A DNA stretch of 64,000 nt from Noviherbaspirillum humi. GTDB taxonomy: Bacteria; Pseudomonadota; Gammaproteobacteria; Burkholderiales; Burkholderiaceae_D. Position 1 is the stretch's first letter; each line of letters begins with the position of its first letter. The notes under the pieces were generated by a model. It did no database searches and was not told the origin of the DNA. It worked only from the letters and a program-made list of their open reading frames with translations. Of the stretch, positions 10,640 to 18,374 are shown piece by piece. Both the position numbers and the translations under genes were made by a program. The stretch spans positions 1 to 64,000 of the forward strand of contig NZ_FZOT01000002.1 of NCBI RefSeq assembly GCF_900188095.1, written 5' to 3'.

Positions 10640-10918
10640 ATGGCTTTCCCCAAGAACCATTTTGGCGTGCCTCAATATCCCTCGACCGACACGCGCCGGC
10701 TCTTCGTGCTGCTCGGCGCCATCGATCTGCTGGAGCGCCCCACCGTCTCGGCCATCGCCGATCTCACCAGCCATGACCGCGATACCATCGACCAGGAAGT
10801 CAACAGGCTGCGCGAAGAATTCGGCGTGTCGCTGCACAAGGTGGGCGAGGTTTACCACATTGAATCGTGGGGCAAGGTGCTCAATCCCGAAGGCGTGAAG
10901 GGCTATCTGCGCGGTTAG
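10640..10918 (+). CDS. Small helix-turn-helix protein
   Basis: 92 residues. The start at 10640 is chosen because GGAAAGGAG lies just upstream; an in-frame ATG at 10607 lacks such a site. The sequence reads as one winged-helix/HTH fold: LFVLLGAIDLLERPTVSAIA, then TIDQEVNRLREEFGVSLHKVG as a probable recognition helix, then YHIESWG as the wing. It has no other domain. A DNA-binding regulator is inferred, target unknown. The gene faces the polysaccharide deacetylase gene, with only four bases between the two stop codons. Confidence 0.75.
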   Translation: MAFPKNHFGVPQYPSTDTRRLFVLLGAIDLLERPTVSAIADLTSHDRDTIDQEVNRLREEFGVSLHKVGEVYHIESWGKVLNPEGVKGYLRG

Positions 10919-10922
10919 AGCG

Positions 10923-11648
10923 TCACTGCAGCGCCGCCAGTTCGCGGTTGGTGATTCTGTCTTCCCGGGAGATGGTTGCCGCTACGTAGGCGAGAAAACC
11001 GTCGAGTTTCTGCCAGGCGCCGACCTGCTCGATCTCGACCGAATGCCACCACAAATGGAAGGCGCCACCGGTATCGCGCGCATGATCGAACATGGCGAAG
11101 ATGCGCTCGGTCCAATCCTCATGCTGAAGCGCGAGAAACAATCCTTCCTGGCGCGACATCCATTGCCCCGCCTCGGCGAAATTGCGCAGATAGACCGACC
11201 GGTCATGGGGAAAGAACTGCACCGTGGTCGGCATCTCGTATCGCGCATTGCCGCTGTCGAAGCGGAGATTGACCGTGGTGCGCGCATAATCGAAGCCGCA
11301 CGCTTCGACCAGCTTCACATCGCGCCGCTGGTATTTGCCGCCCGGATAGCAGAAGCCGGCGACAGGCTTGTTGAGCACGTCTTCCAGCATCTTCTTTCCA
11401 TCCATGATCTGATCATAGGCTTCCCAGATGTTGGTGTGCTTCAGATAGCAGTGGTCGAAAGTATGCGAACCGATTTCGAAGCGGCGCCCCAACTCCCTGA
11501 TCTGCTGAGGATTCATGACCTCGGGCCCCTCGCGGTTCTTGATCGGTACGTAGAAGGTTCCCGACAAGCCATGTTTGTCCAGCAGTTCGGCGGTCTTCAA
11601 GTCCAGTGGATGGCCATCGTCGATGGAACAGGTAAACAAAACTCCCAT
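10923..11648 (-). CDS. Polysaccharide deacetylase (NodB-like) family protein
   Basis: 241 residues with carbohydrate esterase 4 signatures: SIDDG near residue 10 (variant of TFDDG, catalytic and metal-binding aspartates) and SHTFDH near 65, giving the two metal-ligand histidines. No signal peptide is present, so it probably acts in the cytoplasm on a sugar nucleotide or lipid-linked sugar, as ArnD-like members do. The start at 11648 has GGAG six bases upstream; an upstream ATG at 11666 does not. A GT4 glycosyltransferase gene lies 199 bases upstream on the same strand, consistent with a role in a glycan pathway. Substrate unknown. Confidence 0.85.
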   Translation of the reverse strand: MGVLFTCSIDDGHPLDLKTAELLDKHGLSGTFYVPIKNREGPEVMNPQQIRELGRRFEIGSHTFDHCYLKHTNIWEAYDQIMDGKKMLEDVLNKPVAGFCYPGGKYQRRDVKLVEACGFDYARTTVNLRFDSGNARYEMPTTVQFFPHDRSVYLRNFAEAGQWMSRQEGLFLALQHEDWTERIFAMFDHARDTGGAFHLWWHSVEIEQVGAWQKLDGFLAYVAATISREDRITNRELAALQ

Positions 11649-11795
11649 CAATTCTCCGCAAAGCATTATTCAAAAGGCTTTTTTTAGAGCAGCACCTAGT
11701 TGAAATAGTTTTATCGATCGCGGAATTTTATTTCTACCATGGCAAGCGCAGGACGGCGTCGCACATGGCTGCAGGACGTCGAAACAGGTCAAGCC

Positions 11796-11824
11796 CAAAA
11801 ACAAAACGCCCCGACAAGGGGCGC
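11796..11824 (-). terminator. Rho-independent terminator after the GT4 gene
   Basis: A 6-bp GC stem CGCCCC (11807-11812) with GGGGCG (11818-11823) and loop GACAA is followed on the minus strand by a T-rich run (TTTTGTTTTTG, from A-rich 11796-11806). It sits 24 bases beyond the glycosyltransferase stop, so the deacetylase gene downstream probably has its own promoter. Confidence 0.8.
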
Positions 11825-11847
11825 TTTGCCTGCTGCCCTCGAACGGC

Positions 11848-12972
11848 TCACGCCGGCATGCGGATGTTCATCGGTGCCTGCGACACGAGCGCGAACCGGC
11901 AGGCCTCGACCAGGCCTTGAGCCGCGGTGTCGAAGGTGAAGTCCCGAACCAGACGCAGACTGTTGGCGGCGTACCGCATCCGGAGCGCGTCATCCGTCAG
12001 CAATTGGCTTGCCGCCTCGCTCCAGGCATCGACTTCCAGCGGCAGCACCCTTCCGTTTTCTCCGTCGCGCACCAGTTCACCAACCACGCCGGCTTGCGGC
12101 GATACCAGTACCGGCAGGCCGGCGGCGCAGGCTTCGTTCGCCACAACGCCCCATGGGTCCCAGCGCGTCGGAAACAGGAACAGGCGGGCCGAGCGGTAGA
12201 GGGATGGCAGCTCGGACTGGGTGGCGAATCCATGAAAGGCGACCTCGACGCTGTCGGCATGCCGCTCGGCCTTTTGCTTCAGGCCGGCCTCCATGCTGCC
12301 TGCGCCGGCAAACAGCAAGCTGACCTTCCTTCCCAGACGCCGGGCAGCGGCGATGGCCACGTCAAGCGCGAAGCCGGGATTTTTCACCTCCTCGATACGG
12401 CCGGAGAACATCAGGTCATAGCGTTTTGCTTCTGGAGCCGCGCCCGGATCAAAAGCGGCGTTATCGATGCACAGGCAGGACCGGAAGCACTGCGCGGCCG
12501 GCACGCCGTACGAGGCATAGTGGCGCTCGCCGCCGGCGCTTGCCGGAACGAAGGCGCGCGTGCGGGCATAGATGAAGCGCCGCACCAGCTTGTGTATCCG
12601 GCTCAGTCCCTGTTCGGAAACGTCGGTTCCGTCGGTCATCGCGACATGGGGCAATCCCTGCAGCCATGCGTAGCCGAAGGCGTACAGATGGGTCGGATTG
12701 AAGCCATCGGTGATCACGACGTCTGGGCGAAAGCGCCGCAGCGCCGCCAACACGTCGGGATTGTTGTGAATGTAGCGTCCGTCGACCGTGCTGAACCGTT
12801 CGCGCAGGAAGACATGATCGAAGCGCAGCGGCGGCAGATCCCACAAGCGGTTCGGCTCGCGCCGGCTGCAAAAAATGGCTTGGAACGTGATCTCCGGCAT
12901 TTCGCCTATGCGCTGAAATACCGGGATGCGGTAAGGCGGTGGCACATTGGTGACGATGGCGATTCGAGTCAT
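11848..12972 (-). CDS. Glycosyltransferase family 4 (GT-B fold)
   Basis: 374 residues. It begins MTRIAIVTNVPPPYRIPVF, a common opening of GT4 enzymes, and the C-terminal Rossmann half has FSGRIEEVKNPGFA and FPTRWDPWGVVANEACAAG, the glutamate-bearing nucleotide-sugar motif of the family. No signal peptide or membrane helix; it should work at the cytoplasmic face of the membrane on a lipid-linked acceptor. The open frame extends to 13089 but the added residues do not look like the family, so the start at 12972 is preferred despite a weak AGAG site. Donor and acceptor are unknown. Confidence 0.88.
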   Translation of the reverse strand: MTRIAIVTNVPPPYRIPVFQRIGEMPEITFQAIFCSRREPNRLWDLPPLRFDHVFLRERFSTVDGRYIHNNPDVLAALRRFRPDVVITDGFNPTHLYAFGYAWLQGLPHVAMTDGTDVSEQGLSRIHKLVRRFIYARTRAFVPASAGGERHYASYGVPAAQCFRSCLCIDNAAFDPGAAPEAKRYDLMFSGRIEEVKNPGFALDVAIAAARRLGRKVSLLFAGAGSMEAGLKQKAERHADSVEVAFHGFATQSELPSLYRSARLFLFPTRWDPWGVVANEACAAGLPVLVSPQAGVVGELVRDGENGRVLPLEVDAWSEAASQLLTDDALRMRYAANSLRLVRDFTFDTAAQGLVEACRFALVSQAPMNIRMPA

Positions 12973-13335
12973 TGGCTTTCTCTTGAGGTGTGCGTGACGG
13001 CGGTTGCCATCCTGCACCCGGGACGACATCGGTGGGTTGGAACCGATTGCCATGTTATCCAGCCGCGCCTTCCATGCCTTGCGATGCACTAATCCGGTTG
13101 CAAGTCGGCATCGCGGCTCGCTCTGTTCGTCACGAACAACAAAAATCCGAAAATCGCCTTCAATAAATCAATGTTCTTTGGAACAGAATCCTTTTACCGG
13201 CGTCATAAAGATGCTTAAAAAGCAAATCTGCACATAGCGATGAAGAAATTCATAGCGCAATAGGAAACTTTACCCAGATCAATTGGTCATTAGCTACGGT
13301 TGCTTTGCAGATTACATTTTTCCGGAGAACATGCC
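12973..13335. other. Divergent intergenic region with two TGTTC/GAACA palindromes
   Basis: 363 bases between the glycosyltransferase (minus) and a small HTH gene (plus). Two inverted repeats stand out: TGTTCGTCACGAACA at 13124-13138 (perfect arms of six) and TGTTCTTTGGAACA at 13172-13185 (perfect arms of five). Their centres are about 48 bases apart. They look like two sites for one dimeric regulator, possibly controlling either flanking gene. The stretch 13140-13320 is clearly more AT-rich than its surroundings and likely holds the promoter of the HTH gene. Confidence 0.55.
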
Positions 13336-13695
13336 ATGGCTGAACATGCATTAGCAGGACAAGAAACCTATGATCCCAACCGCTTGCTGGACACCCTGCG
13401 GGAGAAGATGCGCTTGAAAAATGATGCTGCCCTGTCGCGCGCGCTCGAGGTCGCTCCTCCGGTGATCAGCAAGATCCGCCACAAGCGCCTGCCGGTTGGC
13501 GCCTCGTTGCTCATCCGCATGCATGAGGTATCCGACCTCAGCATCCGCGAACTGCGGGATTTGATGGGCGATCGCCGCAACAAGTATCGCGCCAGCGATA
13601 CCTATGGAAAGAAAATGCCGACAGAGGGTAACGGCGTGGGCGCTTCGGGCCCTGGCAGCACCGATGCGGGAAGCTCCAGCCCGATGCAGCAATAA
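13336..13695 (+). CDS. Small HTH DNA-binding protein (Cro/XRE-like)
   Basis: 119 residues. The ATG at 13336 follows GGAGAAC at a spacing of about eight; an upstream in-frame start at 13300 lacks a site. Residues about 15-80 form a helix-turn-helix-like domain (LREKMRLKNDAALSRALEV, then PPVISKIRHKRLPVGASL), in which the second part resembles a recognition helix. The last 35 residues are a Gly/Ser/Pro-rich, probably disordered tail. Single-copy regulators of this look are common in Burkholderiales but I know of no function. Two inverted repeats upstream (13124-13185) are possible targets. Confidence 0.72.
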   Translation: MAEHALAGQETYDPNRLLDTLREKMRLKNDAALSRALEVAPPVISKIRHKRLPVGASLLIRMHEVSDLSIRELRDLMGDRRNKYRASDTYGKKMPTEGNGVGASGPGSTDAGSSSPMQQ

Positions 13696-13720
13696 GACTG
13701 CAATCGTGTCCGCAAACTAA

Positions 13721-13751
13721 AAGAGCGCAAAGGCCAGACCTTTGCGCTCCT
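13721..13751 (+). terminator. Hairpin terminator after the small HTH gene
   Basis: A perfect 11-bp stem (13723-13733 with 13739-13749, GAGCGCAAAGG/CCTTTGCGCTC) has a five-base loop and lies 28 bases past the stop codon. The T-run after it on plus is poor (CTGCTTGCGT); on minus it is better (TTTTAGTTT), though no minus-strand gene ends here. Confidence 0.6.
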
Positions 13752-13907
13752 GCTTGCGTCTAAAAAATGCAAGTTGTTGAATTTTTTGCTATAAAATAAA
13801 AGCAGGGCAATCGCAAAATTGTTTTGCCGGCCTGTGAACTTCTTTGCATGCGGTCTTACCAAGCACTTACATTACGAAGTACTTAAGACAGTGAGCCGGA
13901 GCGAAAA

Positions 13908-14117
13908 ATGGCGCGAGTGGACGATACCGCCTATCAGCTGGAAAACCTGGTAGATGCGGCGTGCGAATACGGAATCGTGATGGAATTGCTCACGGTGATC
14001 CATGAATTGTGCAATCGCCGGCAATTGCTCGGCGAGGACAATGAGCTGCTGAACGTCGCCAGCGTTGCGGCGCTGCTGGCTCGCGCACAGCGCCAAAACC
14101 TGCAAATCGATTCCTGA
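13908..14117 (+). CDS. Small uncharacterised protein (69 residues)
   Basis: The frame starts with ATG preceded by GGAG at a six-base spacing and codes for an acidic, largely helical protein (YQLENLVDAACEYGIVME, then LLNVASVAALLARAQ near the end). It has no signal peptide, membrane helix or known motif. Coding is supported by the ribosome-binding site and by an ordinary amino-acid composition. A TATAAA at 13790-13795 and a near-direct repeat AAG(C/T)ACTTA at 13861-13869 and 13877-13885 lie upstream and may belong to its promoter. Function unknown. Confidence 0.6.
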   Translation: MARVDDTAYQLENLVDAACEYGIVMELLTVIHELCNRRQLLGEDNELLNVASVAALLARAQRQNLQIDS

Positions 14118-14126
14118 AGCCAGCCG

Positions 14127-14336
14127 TCAAGCCGCCATCGCCATCAGGCGATTCATCAGGCACTCACTCTCCAGCAAGCCGTTCTCCATCAGCCCCTCTG
14201 CCTTAGCAAGCCGCACCAGACCCCGCAACGCCTCGCGCATCGTATGTTTTTCACGCACGCCTGCTTCTTCGCCCAGCGTGGCATCGATCATGGATTCGAT
14301 CATTTCAGACGTCGTCATCGCAGTTGCGCTCATCAT
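14127..14336 (-). CDS. Small uncharacterised protein (69 residues)
   Basis: Convergent with the preceding small gene, nine bases between stops. The start ATG (14336; ATG at 14333 is also possible) follows GGGGTA. The product is predicted helical and acidic at the N-terminus (TTSEMIESMIDATLGEEAG), with a basic middle (REKHTMREALRGLVRLAKAEG) and no membrane segment or cysteine pair. I do not recognise a family. Its leader, 14337-14400, is AT-rich. It could be a small regulatory or stress protein; nothing in the sequence decides this. Confidence 0.55.
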   Translation of the reverse strand: MMSATAMTTSEMIESMIDATLGEEAGVREKHTMREALRGLVRLAKAEGLMENGLLESECLMNRLMAMAA

Positions 14337-14550
14337 TACCCCAATCGTTTAGGTGAGTTCGATGAATGCATTTTGCGGCCAATTTGCCTCCAGGCACTTG
14401 AGTAGCGTCAAATTTTTTTCGGAATAATCCTACAAAGATTAGGAAAATACGCTTCTGACATTAGGAAATTGCTTACTGGTTCTCCACTTGCGGTTACACC
14501 GGTCTTTCGCAGTTTGCAGAGTCATATTTTCCGAGCGGAATGCTCTCAAA

Positions 14551-14579
14551 TTGTGAGAGCGTCATTTCGGTGGCATAAT
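14551..14579 (+). promoter_or_regulatory. Probable sigma-70 promoter of tRNA-Ser
   Basis: TTGTGA (14551-14556), a 17-base spacer and CATAAT (14574-14579) place the start of transcription about seven bases before the mature tRNA. A perfect inverted repeat GCTCTCA (14542-14548) / TGAGAGC (14554-14560) overlaps the -35 box. Confidence 0.6.
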
Positions 14580-14592
14580 CTCGGACTCCAGT

Positions 14593-14682
14593 GGAAGCGT
14601 GGCCGAGTGGTTGAAGGCACCAGTCTTGAAAACTGGCGACGGGGCAACCCGTTCGTGAGTTCGAATCTCACCGCTTCCGCCA
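14593..14682 (+). tRNA. tRNA-Ser (anticodon UGA)
   Basis: A 90-base class II tRNA. Acceptor arms GGAAGCG (14593-14599) and CGCTTCC (14672-14678) pair perfectly, with discriminator G and an encoded CCA at 14680-14682. The anticodon stem CCAGT/ACTGG encloses the loop CTTGAAA, giving anticodon TGA, which reads UCA and UCG serine codons. The long variable arm (GCGACGGGGCAACCCGTTCGT region) is as expected for serine, and the T arm carries GTTCGAATC. No integrase or element lies beside it. Confidence 0.97.
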
Positions 14683-14797
14683 ATCTCCCCGCCGTCGCCT
14701 CATCTTCCTGCTCAAGCCGTACGACGAGCCAAGGCCGGCCTTCTCTGGATTCCCCCGCCTTCGTCATTCTTTTTTGCAGCACGGGAAGAAACGTCTA

Positions 14798-16042
14798 TCA
14801 ATCTTGCAGAAAAATTTCCTGTAGGTCGTTCAGGAAGCGTTTGCCGAGCTCCGTTGGCTTGATGACGCGATGATCGCGGTAGAGCAGCCCTTTCGTTTCC
14901 GCCCGATTCAAGGCAGGCTCGATGGCATTGATGCTCAGGCCCGTGCGTTCGCTGAAGAGATTGACATCGAAGCCATCCACCAGGCGCAAGGCATTCAGCA
15001 TGAATTCGAAGCCAAGCGCATCCCGCCCAACTTCGAACTCTTCCTGCACCGGTGCACCCTTGCTCACCGCATCGAGATACGCCTTGGGCTGTTTGAACCG
15101 CATCTGCCGCACGATCCTGTGCGGAAATGACAGCTTCGAATGCGCGCCGGCGCCGATGCCCAGGTAATCACCGAACTGCCAATAATTCAGATTGTGCCGG
15201 GCGCGCCGGTTCGGCTGCGCATAGGCCGACACCTCGTAATGCCCATAGCCGGCATCGGCGGTTGCCGCCTCGATCATGTCCTGCATCTCGGCGCTCTGGT
15301 CATCGTCAGGTACGGCAGGCGGGAATTTGGCGAAATAGGTATTGGGCTCCAGCGTCAGGTGATAGAGCGACAGGTGTGGCGGGGCCATGGCGATCGCCGT
15401 GTCGATATCGGCACGCGCGTCTGCCAGACTCTGCCCCGGCAGCGCATACATCAGGTCGAGATTGAAATTGTCGAAGTTTGCATGGGCGATTTCCACTGCC
15501 CGGCGGGCGTCGCCGCCATCATGGATGCGGCCAAGCTTTTCCAGATAGCGGCTGTCGAAACTCTGGATGCCGATCGACAGGCGATTGATGCCGCTGGCGC
15601 GATAGGAACGAAACTTGTCGGCTTCGAAAGTGCCCGGATTGGCTTCCATCGTGATTTCCACCGCCCCGTCGAGCGGCAGCAGCGTCCGGATATCCGACAT
15701 GAGGCGGTCGAGGCCGGCGGCCGACATCAGGCTGGGCGTGCCGCCGCCGATGAAGATGGTGTAGATCTTCCGGCCCCAGATCAGGGGCAAGGCCTGCTCC
15801 AGGTCGCTGCGCAGCGCATCCAGATAGTCCCGCTCGGGGAAGTCGCCCCGCACCTCGTGTGAATTGAAGTCGCAGTAGGGGCATTTGCGCACGCACCAGG
15901 GGAAATGCACATACAGCGACAGCGGCGGCAGGCTGGCGAGGTTGATCAGCCCCGGCTTGAGGAAGGCATTGGCGGCCTGCGCCGCGTCCGCCCGCTTTCC
16001 ATCGCTTATGGCGACCGGCGCGACCGGCTTGATCGGAATCAT
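14798..16042 (-). CDS. hemW: Radical SAM heme chaperone HemW
   Basis: 414 residues. The radical SAM cluster motif is C50-x3-C54-x2-C57 (CVRKCPYCDF). The residue two after the last cysteine is Phe rather than Cys, which separates HemW from the true coproporphyrinogen dehydrogenase HemN. GGGTPS follows as the SAM-binding segment, with a HemN C-terminal domain after about 310. HemW binds heme and is thought to deliver it to respiratory enzymes. Its ATG overlaps the TGA of rdgB by four bases, so the two are translationally coupled at the end of the kinase-PP2C-rph-rdgB-hemW run. Confidence 0.95.
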   Translation of the reverse strand: MIPIKPVAPVAISDGKRADAAQAANAFLKPGLINLASLPPLSLYVHFPWCVRKCPYCDFNSHEVRGDFPERDYLDALRSDLEQALPLIWGRKIYTIFIGGGTPSLMSAAGLDRLMSDIRTLLPLDGAVEITMEANPGTFEADKFRSYRASGINRLSIGIQSFDSRYLEKLGRIHDGGDARRAVEIAHANFDNFNLDLMYALPGQSLADARADIDTAIAMAPPHLSLYHLTLEPNTYFAKFPPAVPDDDQSAEMQDMIEAATADAGYGHYEVSAYAQPNRRARHNLNYWQFGDYLGIGAGAHSKLSFPHRIVRQMRFKQPKAYLDAVSKGAPVQEEFEVGRDALGFEFMLNALRLVDGFDVNLFSERTGLSINAIEPALNRAETKGLLYRDHRVIKPTELGKRFLNDLQEIFLQD

Positions 16043-16623
16043 TTCAGCTTCTCGACCAGCAGGCGCAATGCCTGTCCCCGATGCGACAGCCGGTTTTTCT
16101 CTTCGGCGGAAAGTTCGGCAACCGATTTACCGAGTGCCGGCAGCCAGAAATACGGGTCGTAGCCGAATCCGCCGGCGCCACGCGCTTCCGGGCGGATCTC
16201 CCCATCCCATCGCCCCTCGGCGATGACCGGTTGCGGATCGTCGGCGTGGCGCAGGTAGACCAGCACGCAGTAGTAATAGGCCGACTTGTCGGCATGCGCG
16301 GCAAGCTCCGTGATGAGCTTTTCATTGTTGCGGGCATCCGACTTCGGCTCGCCGGCAAAACGCGCGGACAGCACACCAGGTGCGCCGCCGAGCGCGGTGA
16401 CGCAGACGCCGGAATCATCGGCCAGCGCCGGCCTGCCCGACAGGCGGGCGGCATGGCGTGCCTTGGCCAGCGCGTTTTCCACGAAGGTGGGATGCGGCTC
16501 TTCCGCTTCCGGGATGTTGAGGTCGCCTTGCGGCCGCAGCGCGAAGCCGAGCGGACCGAGCAGCTGGCCGAATTCCTTCAGCTTGCCGGCATTGTTCGAG
16601 GCGAGGATGATTTCTTGCGTCAT
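16039..16623 (-). CDS. rdgB: XTP/dITP pyrophosphatase (RdgB/HAM1)
   Basis: 194 residues. It opens MTQEIILASNNAGKLKEF, the HAM1 family N-terminus that binds the triphosphate. DDSGVCVTALGGAPGV provides the catalytic aspartates and SHRGQALR near the end recognises the base. It hydrolyses ITP, dITP and XTP, keeping deaminated purines out of nucleic acids. The start at 16623 matches family length; an upstream ATG at 16641 adds six residues and neither has a clear ribosome-binding site. The terminator hairpin just upstream may reduce read-through from rph. Confidence 0.95.
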   Translation of the reverse strand: MTQEIILASNNAGKLKEFGQLLGPLGFALRPQGDLNIPEAEEPHPTFVENALAKARHAARLSGRPALADDSGVCVTALGGAPGVLSARFAGEPKSDARNNEKLITELAAHADKSAYYYCVLVYLRHADDPQPVIAEGRWDGEIRPEARGAGGFGYDPYFWLPALGKSVAELSAEEKNRLSHRGQALRLLVEKLK

Positions 16624-16635
16624 GGTTCTTGGATA

Positions 16636-16674
16636 AAGCAAAGCGGGCGCCGTTCCAACAAGGAAGCGGCGCCC
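16636..16674 (-). terminator. Strong hairpin between rph and rdgB
   Basis: GGGCGCCGTTCC (16645-16656) pairs with GGAA-G-CGGCGCCC (16662-16674) with one bulged base and loop AACAA. On the minus strand it is followed by GCTTTGCTTTATCC, a modest T-run. It probably attenuates transcription from rph into rdgB-hemW, which may therefore also have their own promoter. Confidence 0.6.
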
Positions 16675-16691
16675 GGGATGGATGGAAAATC

Positions 16692-17426
16692 TCAGGCTGC
16701 GATGCCGAGCGCCTCGCGCTGAAGGCGGATCAGCTCGCGGATGCCGCCGTCTGCCAGGTCGAGCATCTGGTTCATGGTACGGCGATCGAAAGCCTCGCCT
16801 TCTGCCGTGCCCTGTACTTCGATGAAATGGCCGGCGTCGGTCATGACGACGTTCATGTCGGTATCACAATCAGAATCTTCCGGGTAATCCAGGTCCAGCA
16901 CGGGCATGCCGCGGTAGACGCCGACCGACACCGCCGCCACGAAGTGGCGCAGCGGAATCCTCTCCACCAGGCCTTGCTGCTGCAGCTTGGCGAAGGCGTC
17001 ATAGGCGGCCACCATCGCGCCGGTGATGGAGGCGGTGCGGGTACCGCCATCGGCCTGGATCACATCGCAGTCCAGATGCAGGGTGCGTTCGCCGAAGGCC
17101 TCCAGATCGAAGGCGGCGCGCAGGGAGCGGCCGATCAAGCGCTGGATTTCCTGGGTGCGTCCCGATTGCTTGCCGCGGGCCGCCTCCCTGTCCATGCGGG
17201 TATGGGTGGAGCGCGGCAGCATGCCGTATTCCGCCGTCAGCCAGCCCTGCCCTTTGCCCTTGAGGAAACCGGGCACCTTGTCTTCGATGCTGGCGGTGCA
17301 GATGACGCGGGTATCGCCGAATTCGACCAGCACCGAACCTTCGGCATGGCGGGTGAAGTGACGGGTCAGGACGACCTTGCGCAGCGCGGCGGGAGCGCGG
17401 CCGCTGGGACGGGATTCGAATGGCAT
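16692..17426 (-). CDS. rph: Ribonuclease PH
   Basis: 244 residues, the usual size. It begins [16 protein letters not shown] with the family's RPxGR start, followed by [12 protein letters not shown] and the phosphate-binding GRSLRAAFD and [17 protein letters not shown] segments. RNase PH trims tRNA 3' ends phosphorolytically. The open frame extends upstream to 17612, but this part overlaps the PP2C gene in another frame and is not family-like, so 17426 is used. It starts seven bases after the PP2C stop, indicating one transcript. Confidence 0.96.
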   Translation of the reverse strand: MPFESRPSGRAPAALRKVVLTRHFTRHAEGSVLVEFGDTRVICTASIEDKVPGFLKGKGQGWLTAEYGMLPRSTHTRMDREAARGKQSGRTQEIQRLIGRSLRAAFDLEAFGERTLHLDCDVIQADGGTRTASITGAMVAAYDAFAKLQQQGLVERIPLRHFVAAVSVGVYRGMPVLDLDYPEDSDCDTDMNVVMTDAGHFIEVQGTAEGEAFDRRTMNQMLDLADGGIRELIRLQREALGIAA

Positions 17427-17433
17427 GAGTTGT

Positions 17434-18363
17434 CTAGTTCTTTGAGGTGATGCGGGATGTCTTGTCGATGGCCTTGCGGATTTCGTCGATTGCCTTCTCG
17501 ATCTCGGCGTCGTCGAAAACATCCGGCCGTTCCAGGTCAGGATGCAACGGCGCCTGAATCGTCGTTGCAATGCTGCCGACGGGCAAGGTATGGGTGGCGA
17601 TGGTGCTGGCATCCTCGAGGTTGTAGGCCCCTTCCCACATCATCGCCAGAGCGGTGACATTATCCCCGTTTTTGCCGCCGATCGCAGTGGCCATGCCGAT
17701 CAGCTCCGGCACTGCCCGCACCACCGTGCTTTCCGCCAGGTTCTGGGCAATCAGATTGTCGGGCAGCACCGACCACAAGCCATCAGAACAGAGCAGGATC
17801 ACGTCGCCGGTCTGCAGGCTGGCGCACCGGGAAACCTCGACCACCGGCGGCACCGAGGCGCCGAGGCAGTTGAACAGCCGGTTGCGGTCCGGGTGAGTCT
17901 CGCGTTCCGAAGGGTCTGCCTTGCCTTCGGCAATCAGCATCTCGATGCGGGAATGATCGCGGGTGCGGGCCAGGAGCTGGCCGCGTCGCAGCCAGTAGAG
18001 GCGCGAGTCGCCGCAATGTGCCCAGTAGGCGCCGTTTTCCTGGATCAGGCAGGCGACGATGGTGGTCCGCGGCGTTTCCGGCAGATTATTGACGGCGCGG
18101 TAGCGGTGAATTTCGCGGTGCGCGGCAAAGAAACTGTCTTCCAGGAAGCGCTCGGGCTTGGCCACCATTGGCGACGCTTCCTTCTGGAATCGGGCGCCAA
18201 TGGTCTGCAGCGCAATGCTGGCCGCCATTTCGCCCTGGATATGCCCTCCCATGCCATCGGCGAGCACCAGCAGGGCGGCGTCCCGCGTGAAGCTGTACCC
18301 CATGCGGTCCTGGTTGCTCTTGCGGCCGCCGATCTGGCTTTCCTGATAAACCGAAAATCGCAT
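17434..18363 (-). CDS. PP2C-type serine/threonine protein phosphatase
   Basis: 309 residues. Metal-dependent phosphatase motifs are present in order: RKSNQDR near 15-20, LADGMGGH near 35-42, [11 protein letters not shown] near 115, LCSDGLWS near 190 and [12 protein letters not shown] near 230. A C-terminal tail of about 60 residues is extra to the core. It should reverse phosphorylation by the serine/threonine kinase encoded 11 bases upstream; such kinase-phosphatase pairs are usually cotranscribed. The start has AGGTGA at suitable spacing. No membrane segment is seen, so it is cytoplasmic. Target proteins are unknown. Confidence 0.93.
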   Translation of the reverse strand: MRFSVYQESQIGGRKSNQDRMGYSFTRDAALLVLADGMGGHIQGEMAASIALQTIGARFQKEASPMVAKPERFLEDSFFAAHREIHRYRAVNNLPETPRTTIVACLIQENGAYWAHCGDSRLYWLRRGQLLARTRDHSRIEMLIAEGKADPSERETHPDRNRLFNCLGASVPPVVEVSRCASLQTGDVILLCSDGLWSVLPDNLIAQNLAESTVVRAVPELIGMATAIGGKNGDNVTALAMMWEGAYNLEDASTIATHTLPVGSIATTIQAPLHPDLERPDVFDDAEIEKAIDEIRKAIDKTSRITSKN

Positions 18364-18374
18364 CGCCGATCACC

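Noticed and set aside
13602-13862. An 86-residue minus-strand frame
   Set aside because: Overlaps the end of the HTH gene and its terminator hairpin; no start signal.
14593-14682. tRNA-Ser as an integration site of a mobile element
   Set aside because: No integrase, no direct repeat of the tRNA 3' end and no element-like genes were seen beside it.
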